Part shown: positions 11,863 through 22,555 of the stretch, in pieces | Layout: each line of letters starts with the position of its first letter | How positions within the stretch are numbered: position 1 is the first letter of the stretch | Assembly (NCBI GenBank): GCA_947561585.1 | Contig: CANNZV010001111.1 | Coordinates: 1-64,000, forward strand | DNA from: Caprella mutica | Lineage: Eukaryota; Arthropoda; Malacostraca; Amphipoda; Caprellidae | Length of the DNA stretch: 64,000 nucleotides | Reading direction: 5' to 3' | Notes under the pieces: generated by a model | What the model saw: the letters and a program-made list of their open reading frames with translations, nothing else | Database searches by the model: none | What the model was told of the DNA's origin: nothing | Position numbers and translations under genes: made by a program

Positions 11863-13339
11863 AGTGCGTGGTAGCGCGAGGTTAACACTTAATGAAAAGG
11901 ATAATTTAGTGCAATTATGGAGGACCTGGTAAAATTTCTGTCCAAGAAATGAATGTATTTGATTGCTTAAATGAAAAAATTTGTTTTAAATTCATTATAA
12001 TAGACATATAAACGTTAAATTGTTCATTTAAACGCAGGCAAAATTTGCATTTCAGCCCGAAAAAATATTCAAAACTTGGTTCATTCCTATTTTTGCTGCA
12101 GAAATGAAAAATATGAGAAGTTCTCCTCGCTAATGAAGTTATGAATGAAACATTCGATATTTTCACAAATCCATTCTTGCGTAAAATTGGATTTTCTTGC
12201 GAGGTTTTGTTTGTAAAAATGTTGGGAATTCTTGATTCTAGAAGTAAAAACAGTAATTTATTTAGTTAAGAGAAACATTTAATGTTTTTCAATTCATTTA
12301 TTCGATTTATTTGCATTCATTTAATTGTTACACTTCTTATATCTATATAGTATGTATTTATGGAGGAGCCATAGAAGATTAAGTTTATTTTTAATGTTTA
12401 TTTCAGAATATTTTCAAAAGTGCGATATTACTATACGGTTGGAATGCATTTCTTATTTGTCATTTTTCATTTGAAATAAACATTTTTTCTTATCACGATA
12501 CTTCAATTTAATACAGGCAGTGCTTTCAAATAGACTACAATTATATTTAGCAATTAAAAGTTAACCTGTTTAGAAAGCAAGAATAGCTTCCGGCTACTAT
12601 ACTGGGTTTGATGATATTAATCATTTGTTTATATTGACAATATTCTTTATTTTTTTTTATGTAATTGTACGTGATATATTTTTACTATTTTCAAGCAATG
12701 TGAAGTTGTGTACCCCTCTGTACATCTACACTGACTAACACTCTACAAAAGTTAGGTTGATAAGAGATTGTAGTGAGAAAAGTTCTAGATTGTGTTGGTG
12801 CTACATACGGAAAATATTACCACAGCGATCAGATGCAGAGTATTTATTGCCTCCTTGATATTGACTTCAAAGGGGCTAATAACTTTGACTGCTGGAATTG
12901 GTTGTGAGTATTACTGTCTTTTTGTTACGTTGCAGTTGTTGCACAATTACAGTATTTGGAACATTGGTGTTGACATAGGTCATGAACCAATCTGACTTTG
13001 AAATTTTGTTGTACTAAACTATTAATTGTTTATAAACGTCAATTTTTCTGAGAACTGTTAATGTGCGAGTACAGAGACGAAATATCTGAGTAACAGTACG
13101 TAAGTATTGCAGACGGGAAGTAAAAAAAATTGTACGACTGAAAAATCAGCACCGGAGTATTTCCTGTTAATGTTTTAATACTTTCCAACAAACTTCAAAG
13201 TAGAACATATTGATTATATTTAAAATTAAAATAAGTGTAATATAGTTTGATATATAGTATATACTCCGATGATATAATTATGTAAATAATTAGGATTATG
13301 GTTGATTAAATTTTTATTGTGAGAGAAATATATTCTAGA

Positions 13340-13577
13340 AAATAATATTTCAGTTATGCTGACCCGTTTACATAGGCGTTATTTTGTTCCCTGGTGGTAT
13401 TTAAAGTGTAGGAAACATATTCCATCGAGTTTAGTACAGGAAATTTCTTCCCACTGTACTACCAGTAAATTCCAAAACTATACAAAGATGATCACTGTGA
13501 AACATTTAGACGCGTTAAACATATCAAGAAAGAGTTTCCTCTTACGATGCATAAATATTACTGAAAGTTTCTCTTGA
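13340..13577 (+). CDS. Unrecognised 73-codon open frame, doubtful
   Basis: The frame runs from an ATG at 13356 to a TGA at 13577, just after an acceptor-like aatatttcag. The peptide is basic with an early RRYFVPWW stretch and three cysteines. It has no signal peptide and no known motif. Its composition is slightly richer in G+C than the flanks. In about 64 kb of AT-rich DNA one such frame is expected by chance, so I give it as a low-confidence candidate only. Confidence 0.15.
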
Positions 13578-14153
13578 GAATAAAGTTCTCCCAAATAGGC
13601 TCTTATTCAGAACTTATTCACATCAGATAATTTACGAGGTATTACCCACGGACTATAATAAATAATGTACCAAAGAACGCATAAATAAGACATCGTGTTA
13701 GGAATAATTTATTGTTACTAATATTCTGGGGAAAATTTGCTTTTAACTTATTTTTGAGATGAGACATGCTGCAAATTTTGTGTTGTTTAATGTAACATTG
13801 AATTGAAAAAGAAAGCATTTTCCCACTATAGATCTGATTAAGAAATAAGAATTAAGGGATCAAAAATTGCAAGGATCACTGTTCTATCCACAAGGAATAT
13901 ATTTTATTATATTGATGCATTTTCTATTAATAACCAAATGAAATATTCATCCGGAATTAACGTATATCTTGCAACTTTGTATCCATCTCATTCCTAAATA
14001 CTTATCCGCAATGAACAATATTTTTATAACTGCATTCTAATTGACAGTATCAGTAACTTACATGTGTCACCCTCAACAACATTTTTTTCGCTGGATTATA
14101 CTTTTAGTCTAATACGTAAGATTACCCTTAGCTAATAAGTAATTTTCCATAAA

Positions 14154-14241
14154 GTCAATGGTGACTGTATTTTTGATACAGTCAATGTTGACTGTATTTT
14201 TGATACAGTCAATGGTGACTGTATTTTTCTATACAGTCAAT
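14154..14241. repeat. 27-bp array of palindromic units
   Basis: Three full copies and a partial one start at 14154, 14181, 14208 and 14236. Each contains gactgtat-ttttg-atacagtc, an 8-bp perfect inverted repeat with a 5-base loop, so the array is a row of identical hairpins. Confidence 0.85.
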
Positions 14242-14367
14242 CATCCACTTCATATTATTGAGAAACTAATTAATTGACTTCAATGATTAGACTCTCATCA
14301 CTTATTAAATAAAAGCCATAAATCTTGATAGAATAATACAAATATTATTCTATTATCGGTAGACACT

Positions 14368-14520
14368 ATGACGTCATTAACGTAATATCATTTACGCAAT
14401 CTAAATTATGCAATATAATTTATGTGACGTCATTTACGTAATGTCATTTATGTAATATAATTTACGCAATATCATTAACGCAATGTCATTTTCGTAACAC
14501 CATTTAATGTTATATCATTC
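14368..14520. repeat. 15-bp minisatellite (tcatttacgtaatat)
   Basis: About ten imperfect 15-bp units alternating acgtaat / acgcaat and atcatt / gtcatt. CpG is kept in most units although the surroundings are CpG-poor. It lies 130 bp after the 27-bp palindromic array. Confidence 0.75.
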
Positions 14521-15267
14521 AATGTAATTTTGTGTGCATTTCTCATAAAATTTGTAAATCTATTGGAATGTCTGAATCAAGTGGGTATAAAAGATATCAA
14601 TTAACTGCATTGATTAGTTTTCGTCATTTATAAAGTTTTCGGAGGTAATCTGTTATGCAATTATTTATACTATATAAATGATTATTATCCATTTACTGAA
14701 TTCTTAATAATTAAACTTAAATTAACTATTCTATTCAATAGATACTCTGCCTGATCACTATTTTGGTGGACAATATTTCATCAAAAAGAATATTGCTAGT
14801 CCCACAAAACAAATTGAATACTTACAGTAAAGTAAGATATAATCAAATGATGGCTTATAAACACAGTATTTGTATCTCCATCTGGTAGTGTGTGATGGAG
14901 TAAATTCCCATCAATAGTCACCATTGAGGTGCAGGTGCGTCTATACGCTTTGTAACAATGAAACAATCGTGTGAAGTGAATGGATGGCTGTTTGCTTCAT
15001 TAAACCTAACAACAATAGATGTATTTGCACTAGTGAATTAAGAGACATCTGAGGCAAAGGGATTGCATGATAGTGCAGAATAACTTAATTTAGGTATTGA
15101 TTTAAATTCAATATCCAATTCATGGGATAATCATATCATTATGTAAAACTACCTTGTACTCTAGAAATTTTACTTCATGACATGAATGGTTCCAAAAGCA
15201 GATATTTGACCATTGAACTCATGGTATTAAACAAAGATTTAATTTTACGGAAATAGTTATTTTATCA

Positions 15268-15572
15268 CTACACTGAGAAAAATATACAACTCCAACTGAT
15301 ACACCCAAGTGTTTCGAGTTCACGCTATGGCTTTGTACATATATAAAGGGAGACAATTTTGTGCATCAAACTAAAGTTTGGATGCACTAAAGTGCATGCA
15401 TCAGTTCGATACGCTTTATTGTCTCTAATTTTCCTTTGCCAATATGATTTTCTCATCATTTTAACAAAATTATAGCTGAAACAATAAATGCATCGAATTG
15501 ATGTACTTTAGAGACAAAGCCATAGGGTGAACGCGAAACACCTGAGTGTATCAGAATTTCTCTGAGTGTATA
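15268..15572. mobile_element. 305-bp foldback MITE
   Basis: Terminal inverted repeats of about 75 bp: the left reads tacactgagaaa..ctgatacacc..aagtgtttcg..gttcacgctatggctttgt, and the right is its reverse complement (acaaagccatagggtgaac..cacctgagtgtatcag..ctctgagtgta). The central 150 bp contains a smaller symmetrical gtgcatcaaactaaagtttg / gatgcactaaagtgcatgc block. No open frame. A clear target duplication was not found. Confidence 0.75.
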
Positions 15573-15827
15573 GATGAAATTAATGTATTCAAAAAATTTT
15601 ATGTTGAAATAAAAAAGTTTCAGTATTTCCAAAACTAATTAATTCTAATTTTCCTTACATACAGAATGGTCAAAAAATATTGATCTGGAACAAATATCTA
15701 ATCACACTCAGTCTTAATTGATATTCTATGAATAATACTTCTTATATAAATATAATCGTTTAAATGTAAAGATATTACAATTTTACTTTTAAGTTTATGA
15801 CCATTTGTTGAGACTCCAAAACACCAT

Positions 15828-16118
15828 TTGGTGAAAAAAGGCCATGTAAGTTTCAAGACTTTAAATCCTCAAACTATAACCTTCTATACCTGTGACAAAC
15901 AAGTCGGCAGCACTGTCATAAAACTTCGCATCTACATCACTTATTCTTGTCTGCGTGATCAAACTGATATATTATTCTGGTTTATTTTTCTACAAAATAA
16001 AATTTACCTTCAACAGGAGGTAAAATGTCAAGGATTTCTGTTGCTGAATGAAATAATACTGTCTTTGGTTAAAATTTCAAATGTGAATAGTTCTCCTAGA
16101 CAGTTTATTAGAAGATAA
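15828..16118 (+). CDS. Unrecognised 96-codon open frame, probably chance
   Basis: Open from an ATG at 15828 to a TAA at 16118. The peptide contains FILFWFIFLQNK-like hydrophobic residues in its middle and a polar C-terminus. No motif, no recognisable family and no splice context were seen. Length alone is its only support. Confidence 0.1.
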   Translation: MVKKGHVSFKTLNPQTITFYTCDKQVGSTVIKLRIYITYSCLRDQTDILFWFIFLQNKIYLQQEVKCQGFLLLNEIILSLVKISNVNSSPRQFIRR

Positions 16119-16455
16119 ACACGAGGAGATGTCAATTCTGAACTTTACTGTCATGGTAGTAAATGATTATAGGGGAACGTCGCTCTTAAATCGAATACTG
16201 GATGTTAATATAAGACGTAATACAATTTGATCCTTATAAATATATCATGAATGTATCATGATTTTTGTTAACACCAACTTTCCGAGAATTGTGAATATCA
16301 TGATTAGAGATAAACTGGAACAGGGATCAACTTTATATAGAGATTATTTTATTTTATTTTAAGACGATATTTTTCCATTAGACCCATGAAAGATAGAGTT
16401 TGAGAAATTAATTAATTAAATATTTAGTCAGTCAATTCGAATGATTTGATTTCAT

Positions 16456-16673
16456 TTAAACACGTTCACTGCGTATCTGGATATAGCTGGCATTCCTCAG
16501 TTATATTAATGACAGTTATATTAATAAATCCATAAGTTGAAGAATAATCATTATAATAGTAATTTTTATTATTTTCGAAAACACAATAAAAATTTGCATT
16601 CGGTACACGGGTGTCCCGATACGCAACAGTGTAATCCCACATATGGCGCCGCGAAACGCATTGAACGTGTTAA
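16456..16673. mobile_element. piggyBac-like MITE flanked by TTAA
   Basis: Inverted termini cacgttcactgcgta (16461-16475) and acgcattgaacgtg (16656-16669), flanked by TTAA at 16456-16459 and 16670-16673, with one extra A at the left junction. TTAA target duplications and termini of this kind are typical of piggyBac-related elements. The interior (about 210 bp) is non-coding and holds a GC-richer gtgtcccgatacgcaac block. Confidence 0.6.
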
Positions 16674-16905
16674 AATTTCCCTGTAGTTCATTTTTTTGTA
16701 TTAGTTAGAATTAAGTCAAAGCTCAAGATGTCTTTCATCTCTATTGTTGCTAATTTCTCGCTAGGAATTAATTAATTGATTCATCTGCCATATATTTGAA
16801 GAGTCTCTATAGTGTGATCCTCTTTAATCTCTTCATTGGAACCGTGTTGCACTGTCAGCCATCACCAGATTAACTTGAGACTTTGGAGTATTGCCTTGAT
16901 GCTTA

Positions 16906-17230
16906 GTGGGATATTTTGAATGATTCGCAGGATTGTTTTCTTAATGTTCCGTGAGAAAAATTTTAAAGGCATCACGGAATATGTTTCTTATGTTTTGCGG
17001 GAAATCGTTATTAAGGTTTCGTGGGATATTTTCACAAATGTGTCACGGGATCTTTTTCTAATAATTGAAGGGATGTTTTGCCAACGTTTTTCGAGATATT
17101 CCATTATTGATTCACGGGATATTTTTACAATGTTTAGTGGGATAATTTTCTTGCCGTTTTGCGGGATACTTTTCATATCTTTTTCTTAATATTGTTTGGT
17201 ATATTTTTCGATTTTTTTTTGTGGGATGCA
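16906..17230. repeat. 23-24 bp degenerate minisatellite
   Basis: At least a dozen divergent units with a gcgggatatttttc core. The ggga words sit at 17023, 17047, 17070, 17093 (gaga), 17116, 17139 and 17163, a period of 23-24. Open frames of 89 codons (+) and 62 codons (-) are shadows of the near-multiple-of-three period. Confidence 0.75.
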
Positions 17231-18152
17231 ATGTTATATAAAGACAAAGAATAAACACATATATCATTTGATCGATTTAACATGAAAAATATATCTATTT
17301 ATTTTTATATGTTGTCCTAATAACAATCAGCTCAATCAATAAATAATAGCAATATAAATCTATCCTTTTTCTGATGGCGAGAATGGTGTGGATTTTGTAA
17401 AAGTTCCCCCCTGGCAGACTGCATTATCATGGAGACATTGATGATAGCATTATTTAGTTCGGTCCAAAGGGAATATAACATATTATATCGCTAGCAAAAG
17501 ATTCCAATGAAGAGGAATATTGCATTAGAATTTAGAATAAAATGACTGTGTTGAGTGTTTGCTGTCAAACAAAATGAAATTCAATGTAAATTGACGGAGT
17601 TAAGATGTAGTATTGTTTATGTGATTGATATCATATTTGATGATCTTTAAAATAGAATAGATGTTTTGGAATTAAACATTAATCAATTTGCAAAGTATAT
17701 TTGTAAATTAATTCATATGGTAAATTTTCCAGAATAAATAAATATAGCAAACATGATATAATAGCCATAATTATACTAATCATAATATAATAGTTATAAA
17801 TAATAACAAAAAATTATATCATGAAATTATTAAAATCAAGTATCAAAGAATACAGTTATTTCAGTCCTCCGGATACGAATTAATAAGTCATTTTTGCCAT
17901 CACATTGTATGATATTTGACTAAATTATACTTTGACTCTGATATTACATCAATAAGATTTTCTATTGTAACATGAAGTGCATATTTATGTTCCCATTTTA
18001 AATCTACTGCACAATGCACATTCACACATTAAGTGAAAAATAATAGATATCTTCTGCCCATTACACATACACAAGGTATTTTGTTTGGAAGTATTGGTAT
18101 GACACTTCGACCACTGAATACCAATGGCAGGGTTGATTACACGATGGTTCTA

Positions 18153-18286
18153 GGTATATTCCACTCCAGGTAAATTTCACCCTAGGTACATTCCATCCCA
18201 AGGATATTCCATCCCAGGTATATTCTACTCCAAGTATATTCAAAATTCCACCCATGTATATTCCGCATCATATATATTCCAATTCT
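18153..18286. repeat. 16-bp minisatellite (ggtatattccactcca)
   Basis: Eight consecutive units, mostly 16 bp, one expanded by 6 bp. Both minus-strand open frames overlapping it are repeat translations. Confidence 0.8.
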
Positions 18287-18304
18287 GCAATAAATTTCAG
18301 GATG

Positions 18305-18405
18305 CTTAATTACTCCGAGAATGCAATCACTTATACAAAGAATGTGACGAAAGGCTGCACTCATGAATGGAAGAAGAAAATGAAGACGTGACATTAAAAG
18401 AAACC
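18305..18405 (-). mobile_element. Dispersed repeat family R1, partial copy
   Basis: The blocks actccgagaatgcaatcac, aatgtgacgaaa, ggctgcactca and atggaagaagaaaatgaaga match the segment at 55785-55880 and, reversed, 5996-6110. The ~25-bp block between the gacgaaa and ggctgcactc blocks is deleted here. Orientation is opposite to the 5-6 kb copies. Confidence 0.55.
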
Positions 18406-18739
18406 TACGATGAGAAGTGTATAGAGATTACAAGTACCGAAAAACTTCCTTTCCATTCGAAAACAGAGAAACGTTCGCAAAGTAAGAAATTATTCCTACT
18501 CAGAAGACGTACCATTTTAATGTTTTTTCTCACCTATAATAAGGTGTTTATTCTAAATTACAGACATCTGAAAGTCCGTTTAAGCTCTCTACGGTACTTG
18601 ATATGTATATCTGTTTCACTTTTGCATAATAGTTAAATTCCCTTGGAGGAGACAGACAAAGTACTTACCTGTATAGAATTTATGGTGACACCAGAGAAGA
18701 TTAAGTGAGGAATGTAACAAGTATTCTAAGGTCCCGTCT

Positions 18740-19030
18740 TCATTTTCCATTTCCGTATTTGTACTGTGAAAAATTCGTCAGAAAACTGAATAGTTTAATC
18801 GATGACTTAAAAATTCCCTCTTTTTCTATCCCACCAGTATAATCTATGCCTTGTAAATTTTTATCCTTTTTTAATTTAAATTTAAATATGGTACTCAGGA
18901 ACAACAATGGCAGCGACCAAGTTAATCTTTTATTCTGAAATAGCAATGTATTTCTTTCCCTAAAATTAGAACCAAACTGAAATCCATCAATTTCAAATGT
19001 TTTTCCCTCGAAGCAGATGAACAATGACAT
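18740..19030 (-). CDS. Unrecognised 96-codon open frame, probably chance
   Basis: Open on the minus strand. The peptide starts MSLFICFEGKTFEIDGFQFG and becomes lysine- and phenylalanine-rich. No family recognised, and no second copy found in the window. It lies 440 bp downstream of the coding-like fragment at 19475-19693 on the same strand, which is the only reason for mentioning it. Confidence 0.12.
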   Translation of the reverse strand: MSLFICFEGKTFEIDGFQFGSNFRERNTLLFQNKRLTWSLPLLFLSTIFKFKLKKDKNLQGIDYTGGIEKEGIFKSSIKLFSFLTNFSQYKYGNGK

Positions 19031-19474
19031 TTTAACTATTCATTATTTTTGATGCTTTTGTGAGTATATTGTTTTCGACTTTTATCTGATGATTGATAAA
19101 TCCTGAACAGATATCCTAAATTTGATTGTTAAATGTTGCATGTTGAGATGGATGGGGCTTTGCAGAATATTTCATTTATTCGACCATCATCGAACGGAGA
19201 TGAGAACGGAAATTGTTTTGTATCAAATGATTAAGAATCAAAAACAAGCGGTGGAAAATAAATGTAGAATGTTGATTCATTTATATGTTCGAAATGATGC
19301 CAGAATTTTTAGTAAGGTAGACTAAAATATTTCAACTTAATAATAAAAAATGATTCGATCTTTGTCGAATTATTTAGCGGAGTCATTCAGGTTGGAGGCG
19401 TCATTGGGGTTGGAATTATCGCTATAACTATCAAATAAGTTGCATAATATTAATTCAAATCTGAGAGATCATAT

Positions 19475-19693
19475 CTAAACAACATTAAGCAAATTGAACA
19501 AGTCATCACAGTAAAAGGAAATTATTTCATCGACCTTTTTTGCATTACCGGATTGTAATTCCAATTCTGATTTCAACGCCGTGCGTCCCTTTGAAAACTG
19601 ATTAGGCTTCACGATCGAATCCCACTCCTCTGTTGAATGACAAACACTTGCACCTAATTGGAAGATAATGTTCACCTTCGGAAATGTGTTCAA
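19475..19693 (-). pseudogene. Coding-like fragment D, intact copy
   Basis: A 72-codon frame on the minus strand, open for about 12 further codons upstream without an ATG. The peptide includes FPKVNIIFQLGASVCHSTEE and ends KVDEIISFYCDDLFNLLNVV. A second copy, reversed in the window, lies at 34746-34960 and aligns over roughly 200 bp. Many differences between the copies fall at third codon positions (tgt/tgc, tca/tcg, aca/acc, atc/att, ttg/ctg), which is the mark of past selection on protein. The other copy carries two frameshifts. I do not recognise the protein. It may be a duplicated exon or a fragment of a transposon protein. Confidence 0.4.
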
Positions 19694-20016
19694 AAATGAG
19701 ACTACCGTAGAATGTTTGAAATCACTGTGATGAATGATAATCAGTCAAATGTCCCGTAACGTGATTAAATTTTTGCAATTTCTATACAAAATTTTAACAA
19801 AAGCTACGAAAATATTGAGCTATTCAGCTTTAAAATTTTCATGAAATTATGATAACAATTCTTTTAGGTCATATTATTTCTAAAGAATTAGTAATGTAAT
19901 ATATACAATAAGAGCTGATTGTATTATCCAGTACATACCTGGTGCCATTTAATAAGAGTAAGTATCAGATGATTGGATTACCTACACATTTTTTTTAAAT
20001 TGACAATCGAAATATG

Positions 20017-20284
20017 TTTCATTTGCCAGCTTTCCCTCCAAGTTGTTTCTATCTTTCAGGTATAATATCTTTAATTCGCCATCTTTCCTTCCAAGTTGTG
20101 CCTATCTTTCTGGTATAATATCTTTAATTCGCCATCTTTCCTTCCAAGTTGTGCCTATCTTTCAGGTATAATATCTTTAATTCGCCATCTTTCCTTCCAA
20201 GTTGTGCCTATCTATCAGGTATAATATTTTTCATTTGCCAGCTTTCCCTCAAAGTTGGCCTATCTTTCAGGTATAATATCTCAG
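20017..20284. repeat. 53-bp minisatellite, five copies
   Basis: The units run ttcgccatctttcc..aagttgtgcctatctttc..ggtataatatcttta. Starts at 20075 and 20128 give a 53-bp period. The three central copies are nearly identical and the outer two diverge, as expected when turnover acts in the middle of an array. Each unit has a splice-like tatctttcag/gtata junction. Confidence 0.9.
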
Positions 20285-20448
20285 TGTGGTGTTGTTTCAC
20301 AGATTGTTATTGGCAAATATTTCCCATATGCAGCCATTAGATGTCACCTAACTGTCAAATTATCAGGGATTTATGTCTGCTTCTTTGCTTGCCTTTTAGA
20401 TCGATGGCGAATTGGTGAAAAATGTCCTCTTGAGAATTGAGAGAATTT

Positions 20449-20682
20449 AGGTAGTAATTTGTAGTTAGAAAGTAATATTTAGTTAGGGAGTAATATGTAG
20501 TTAGGGAGTAATATGTAGTTAGGGATTAATATGCAGTTAGGGAGTAATATGTAGTTAGGGAGTAATATGTAGTTAGGGATTAATATGCAGTTAGGGAGTA
20601 ATATGTAGTTAGGGAGTAATATGTAGTTTTGGAGTAATATGAAGTTAGGGAGTAATATGTAGTTAGGAAATAATATGTACTT
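20449..20682. repeat. 18-bp minisatellite, 13 copies
   Basis: Thirteen uninterrupted 18-bp units of agggagtaatatgtagtt, exactly 234 bp. An agggattaatatgcagtt variant appears twice with a three-unit spacing, which indicates a 54-bp higher-order duplication. Confidence 0.95.
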
Positions 20683-21386
20683 TTGTGAAGTCAGATGGTG
20701 GGTAAAGTCAATGTCGTGAAGTTAATTATTGAACTTACTGTGAAACTCTTAAATAAATAAAGTTTTAGTTTCTTCATAATTCAGAGCCACTTCATATCTC
20801 AGTGGCACGGGTCGTTTAATGTGGTTAAAATCTCTGATGAAATTATGGTAATTGAGGAATAACCACTACGAAATTATTAACGTATCTAGATTACAATAAT
20901 TCTTTAGTTACGAAGGAAATACTTCATAACTCAGGAGGTTTACTGTAATTAGTAAGTGCAAATGGAAGAATAAAAGAATATTTTCATTACTAATCGAATA
21001 TATTTATACTTTTAATGCAAACCACCCAAATTCTTTTCCTTGTAAATTGTAATGTTGTAAGATGCAATTTTTTTTTGTTTTCACCTATATGCACCCAAAC
21101 AATCTAACTGTAAACCTCTTAAGATTTATTTCGTCTCATGTTTACTGAAAGTAATCCCAAAGAAAACAACTGATATCCATTCGCTAAAATTCTACTTAAA
21201 ACGGGAACTGAAGTCCTAATTTATCAAAAAAAATTAATGAGTTTTTCCTGTATCGATTATTATTTTTGCTATGAATTACTGAATTAGAGTTTGACATATT
21301 TCAAAGTATTTCTATCCGATAAATTTGGTATAGGAGTGAACCAGGGAAGAAGTATTCATTTGTGGGATATTGAGGGTATGTACCAT

Positions 21387-21445
21387 GCAAGAAGCATTTA
21401 TCCCTGGAACATTCCCGTACTAGCTCGGGAATGAATGCTTCTTGC
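21387..21445. repeat. 59-bp hairpin
   Basis: The arm gcaagaagcatttatccc pairs with gggaatgaatgcttcttgc (one bulge, one or two mismatches). An inner ttcccg / cgggaa stem sits around tactagct. Its size suits a precursor-miRNA-like fold, but a small MITE relic is as likely. Confidence 0.45.
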
Positions 21446-21526
21446 TTGTGTAACTTCACATGTTAAAGTTTATACATTCACTCATGAGGGACTATAATTT
21501 TCACAGACGTTCGTACGGCATACTGG

Positions 21527-21667
21527 NNNNNNNNNNNNNNNNNNNNNNNNNNNNNNNNNNNNNNNNNNNNNNNNNNNNNNNNNNNNNNNNNNNNNNNNNN
21601 NNNNNNNNNNNNNNNNNNNNNNNNNNNNNNNNNNNNNNNNNNNNNNNNNNNNNNNNNNNNNNNNNNN
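21527..21667. other. Assembly gap, 141 N
   Basis: A run of N. Any open frame crossing it is an artefact. The right edge abuts a copy of a dispersed repeat (next entry). Confidence 1.
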
Positions 21668-21722
21668 GTGACTGAGATCTCAAAGAAGAGAACACAGTCT
21701 TATTATACGTGTCTCTGCATCT
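21668..21722 (-). repeat. Dispersed repeat R2, copy broken by the gap
   Basis: The words gtgactgagatctcaaagaa, then acagt and acgtgtctctgcatct, are the reverse complement of 47733-47787. The 47.7-kb copy goes on into sequence that would fall in the gap here. Confidence 0.6.
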
Positions 21723-22398
21723 TCAAGTACAATAATTTATTTGATGCGAAGAATCGACATGTATGATGTCGATTGAATGTGAATAAATGTAATTTAAGGA
21801 GAAAAAGTTCAGTAGGCAAGATTAATGTTGTAATTAGTTAGATTTTATTATTATACTTTATTAAATTAGTTATTATCAGATGAAATATAAATATTATTAT
21901 TAGGGAATCAATAATTCAAAACGTATAAAGAAAAATTAAGGGATACATAATGTAGATCTGAAATTTAAATTATAATAGAATTATAGCGAGAATCAACACA
22001 GGTTAATGCGAGTAATTTGGATCAATCAGTGATCCTTGGAATTGGAATTGTGTGATTCCTGGTATACGTGAAACAATTAAGCAATTGGAACCAATGAAAT
22101 TAAGTTAACGAGAATGAATTGTGAAAGAGTTAAGTACTTGTTTTTTAAGTTAAAGTGTATCTCACGTATTTAGTACCAACAATATGAGTCACTGTTGCAT
22201 ATTTATACACAATAGATGAAAAAGTATCTTTACAATTTTGATAAAATTCCTATAATTTGAAATATATTTTGAAAGCAAGATATATTGAAACATTTTTATG
22301 TAGTTATATGGAGAGTTCAAAAATGCAAAAGCTCAGTGGTTAATTTGATCGAAGCTCCTGCCATTCGAGCACCAACAATTTTGCCTTTTTTTTAAATC

Positions 22399-22555
22399 AG
22401 TTACGAATTATCAATTGATTCCACATTTTCGGTCATATAAGAAGAAACATAATATAATAAATGTTATTTAACTCAAATTTTAATTGGTATCCGTGACACT
22501 TGCAGCTGTCTTGGCTTCCAATTATTAAGTGGAATCGACCGATAATCCGTAACTT
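22399..22555. mobile_element. Hairpin MITE family H, copy 1
   Basis: Inverted termini agttacgaattatcaattga..ccacattttcggtcat and aagtggaatcgaccgataatccgtaactt. The family consensus is aagtt(c/a)cgaattatcg(g/a)(t/a)c(a/g)gttcca. Other copies lie at 53779-53921, 56541-56692 and 58533-58718. All are 140-190 bp, AT-rich inside and non-coding. Confidence 0.6.

Noticed and set aside
18367..18636. 89-codon frame starting MEEENEDV
   Set aside because: Its start lies in a dispersed R1 repeat (also MEEENEEV at 55.86 kb), and the rest is AT-rich chance frame.
21460..21695. Open frames of 64-71 codons crossing the N run
   Set aside because: Artefacts of translating N.
22325..22386. tRNA-like segment (gcaaaagctcagtggtta.. 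..ttttgcc followed by a T run)
   Set aside because: The ends can pair and an A-box-like word is present, but the span is about 60 bases, the D and T arms do not fold, and the B box is poor.
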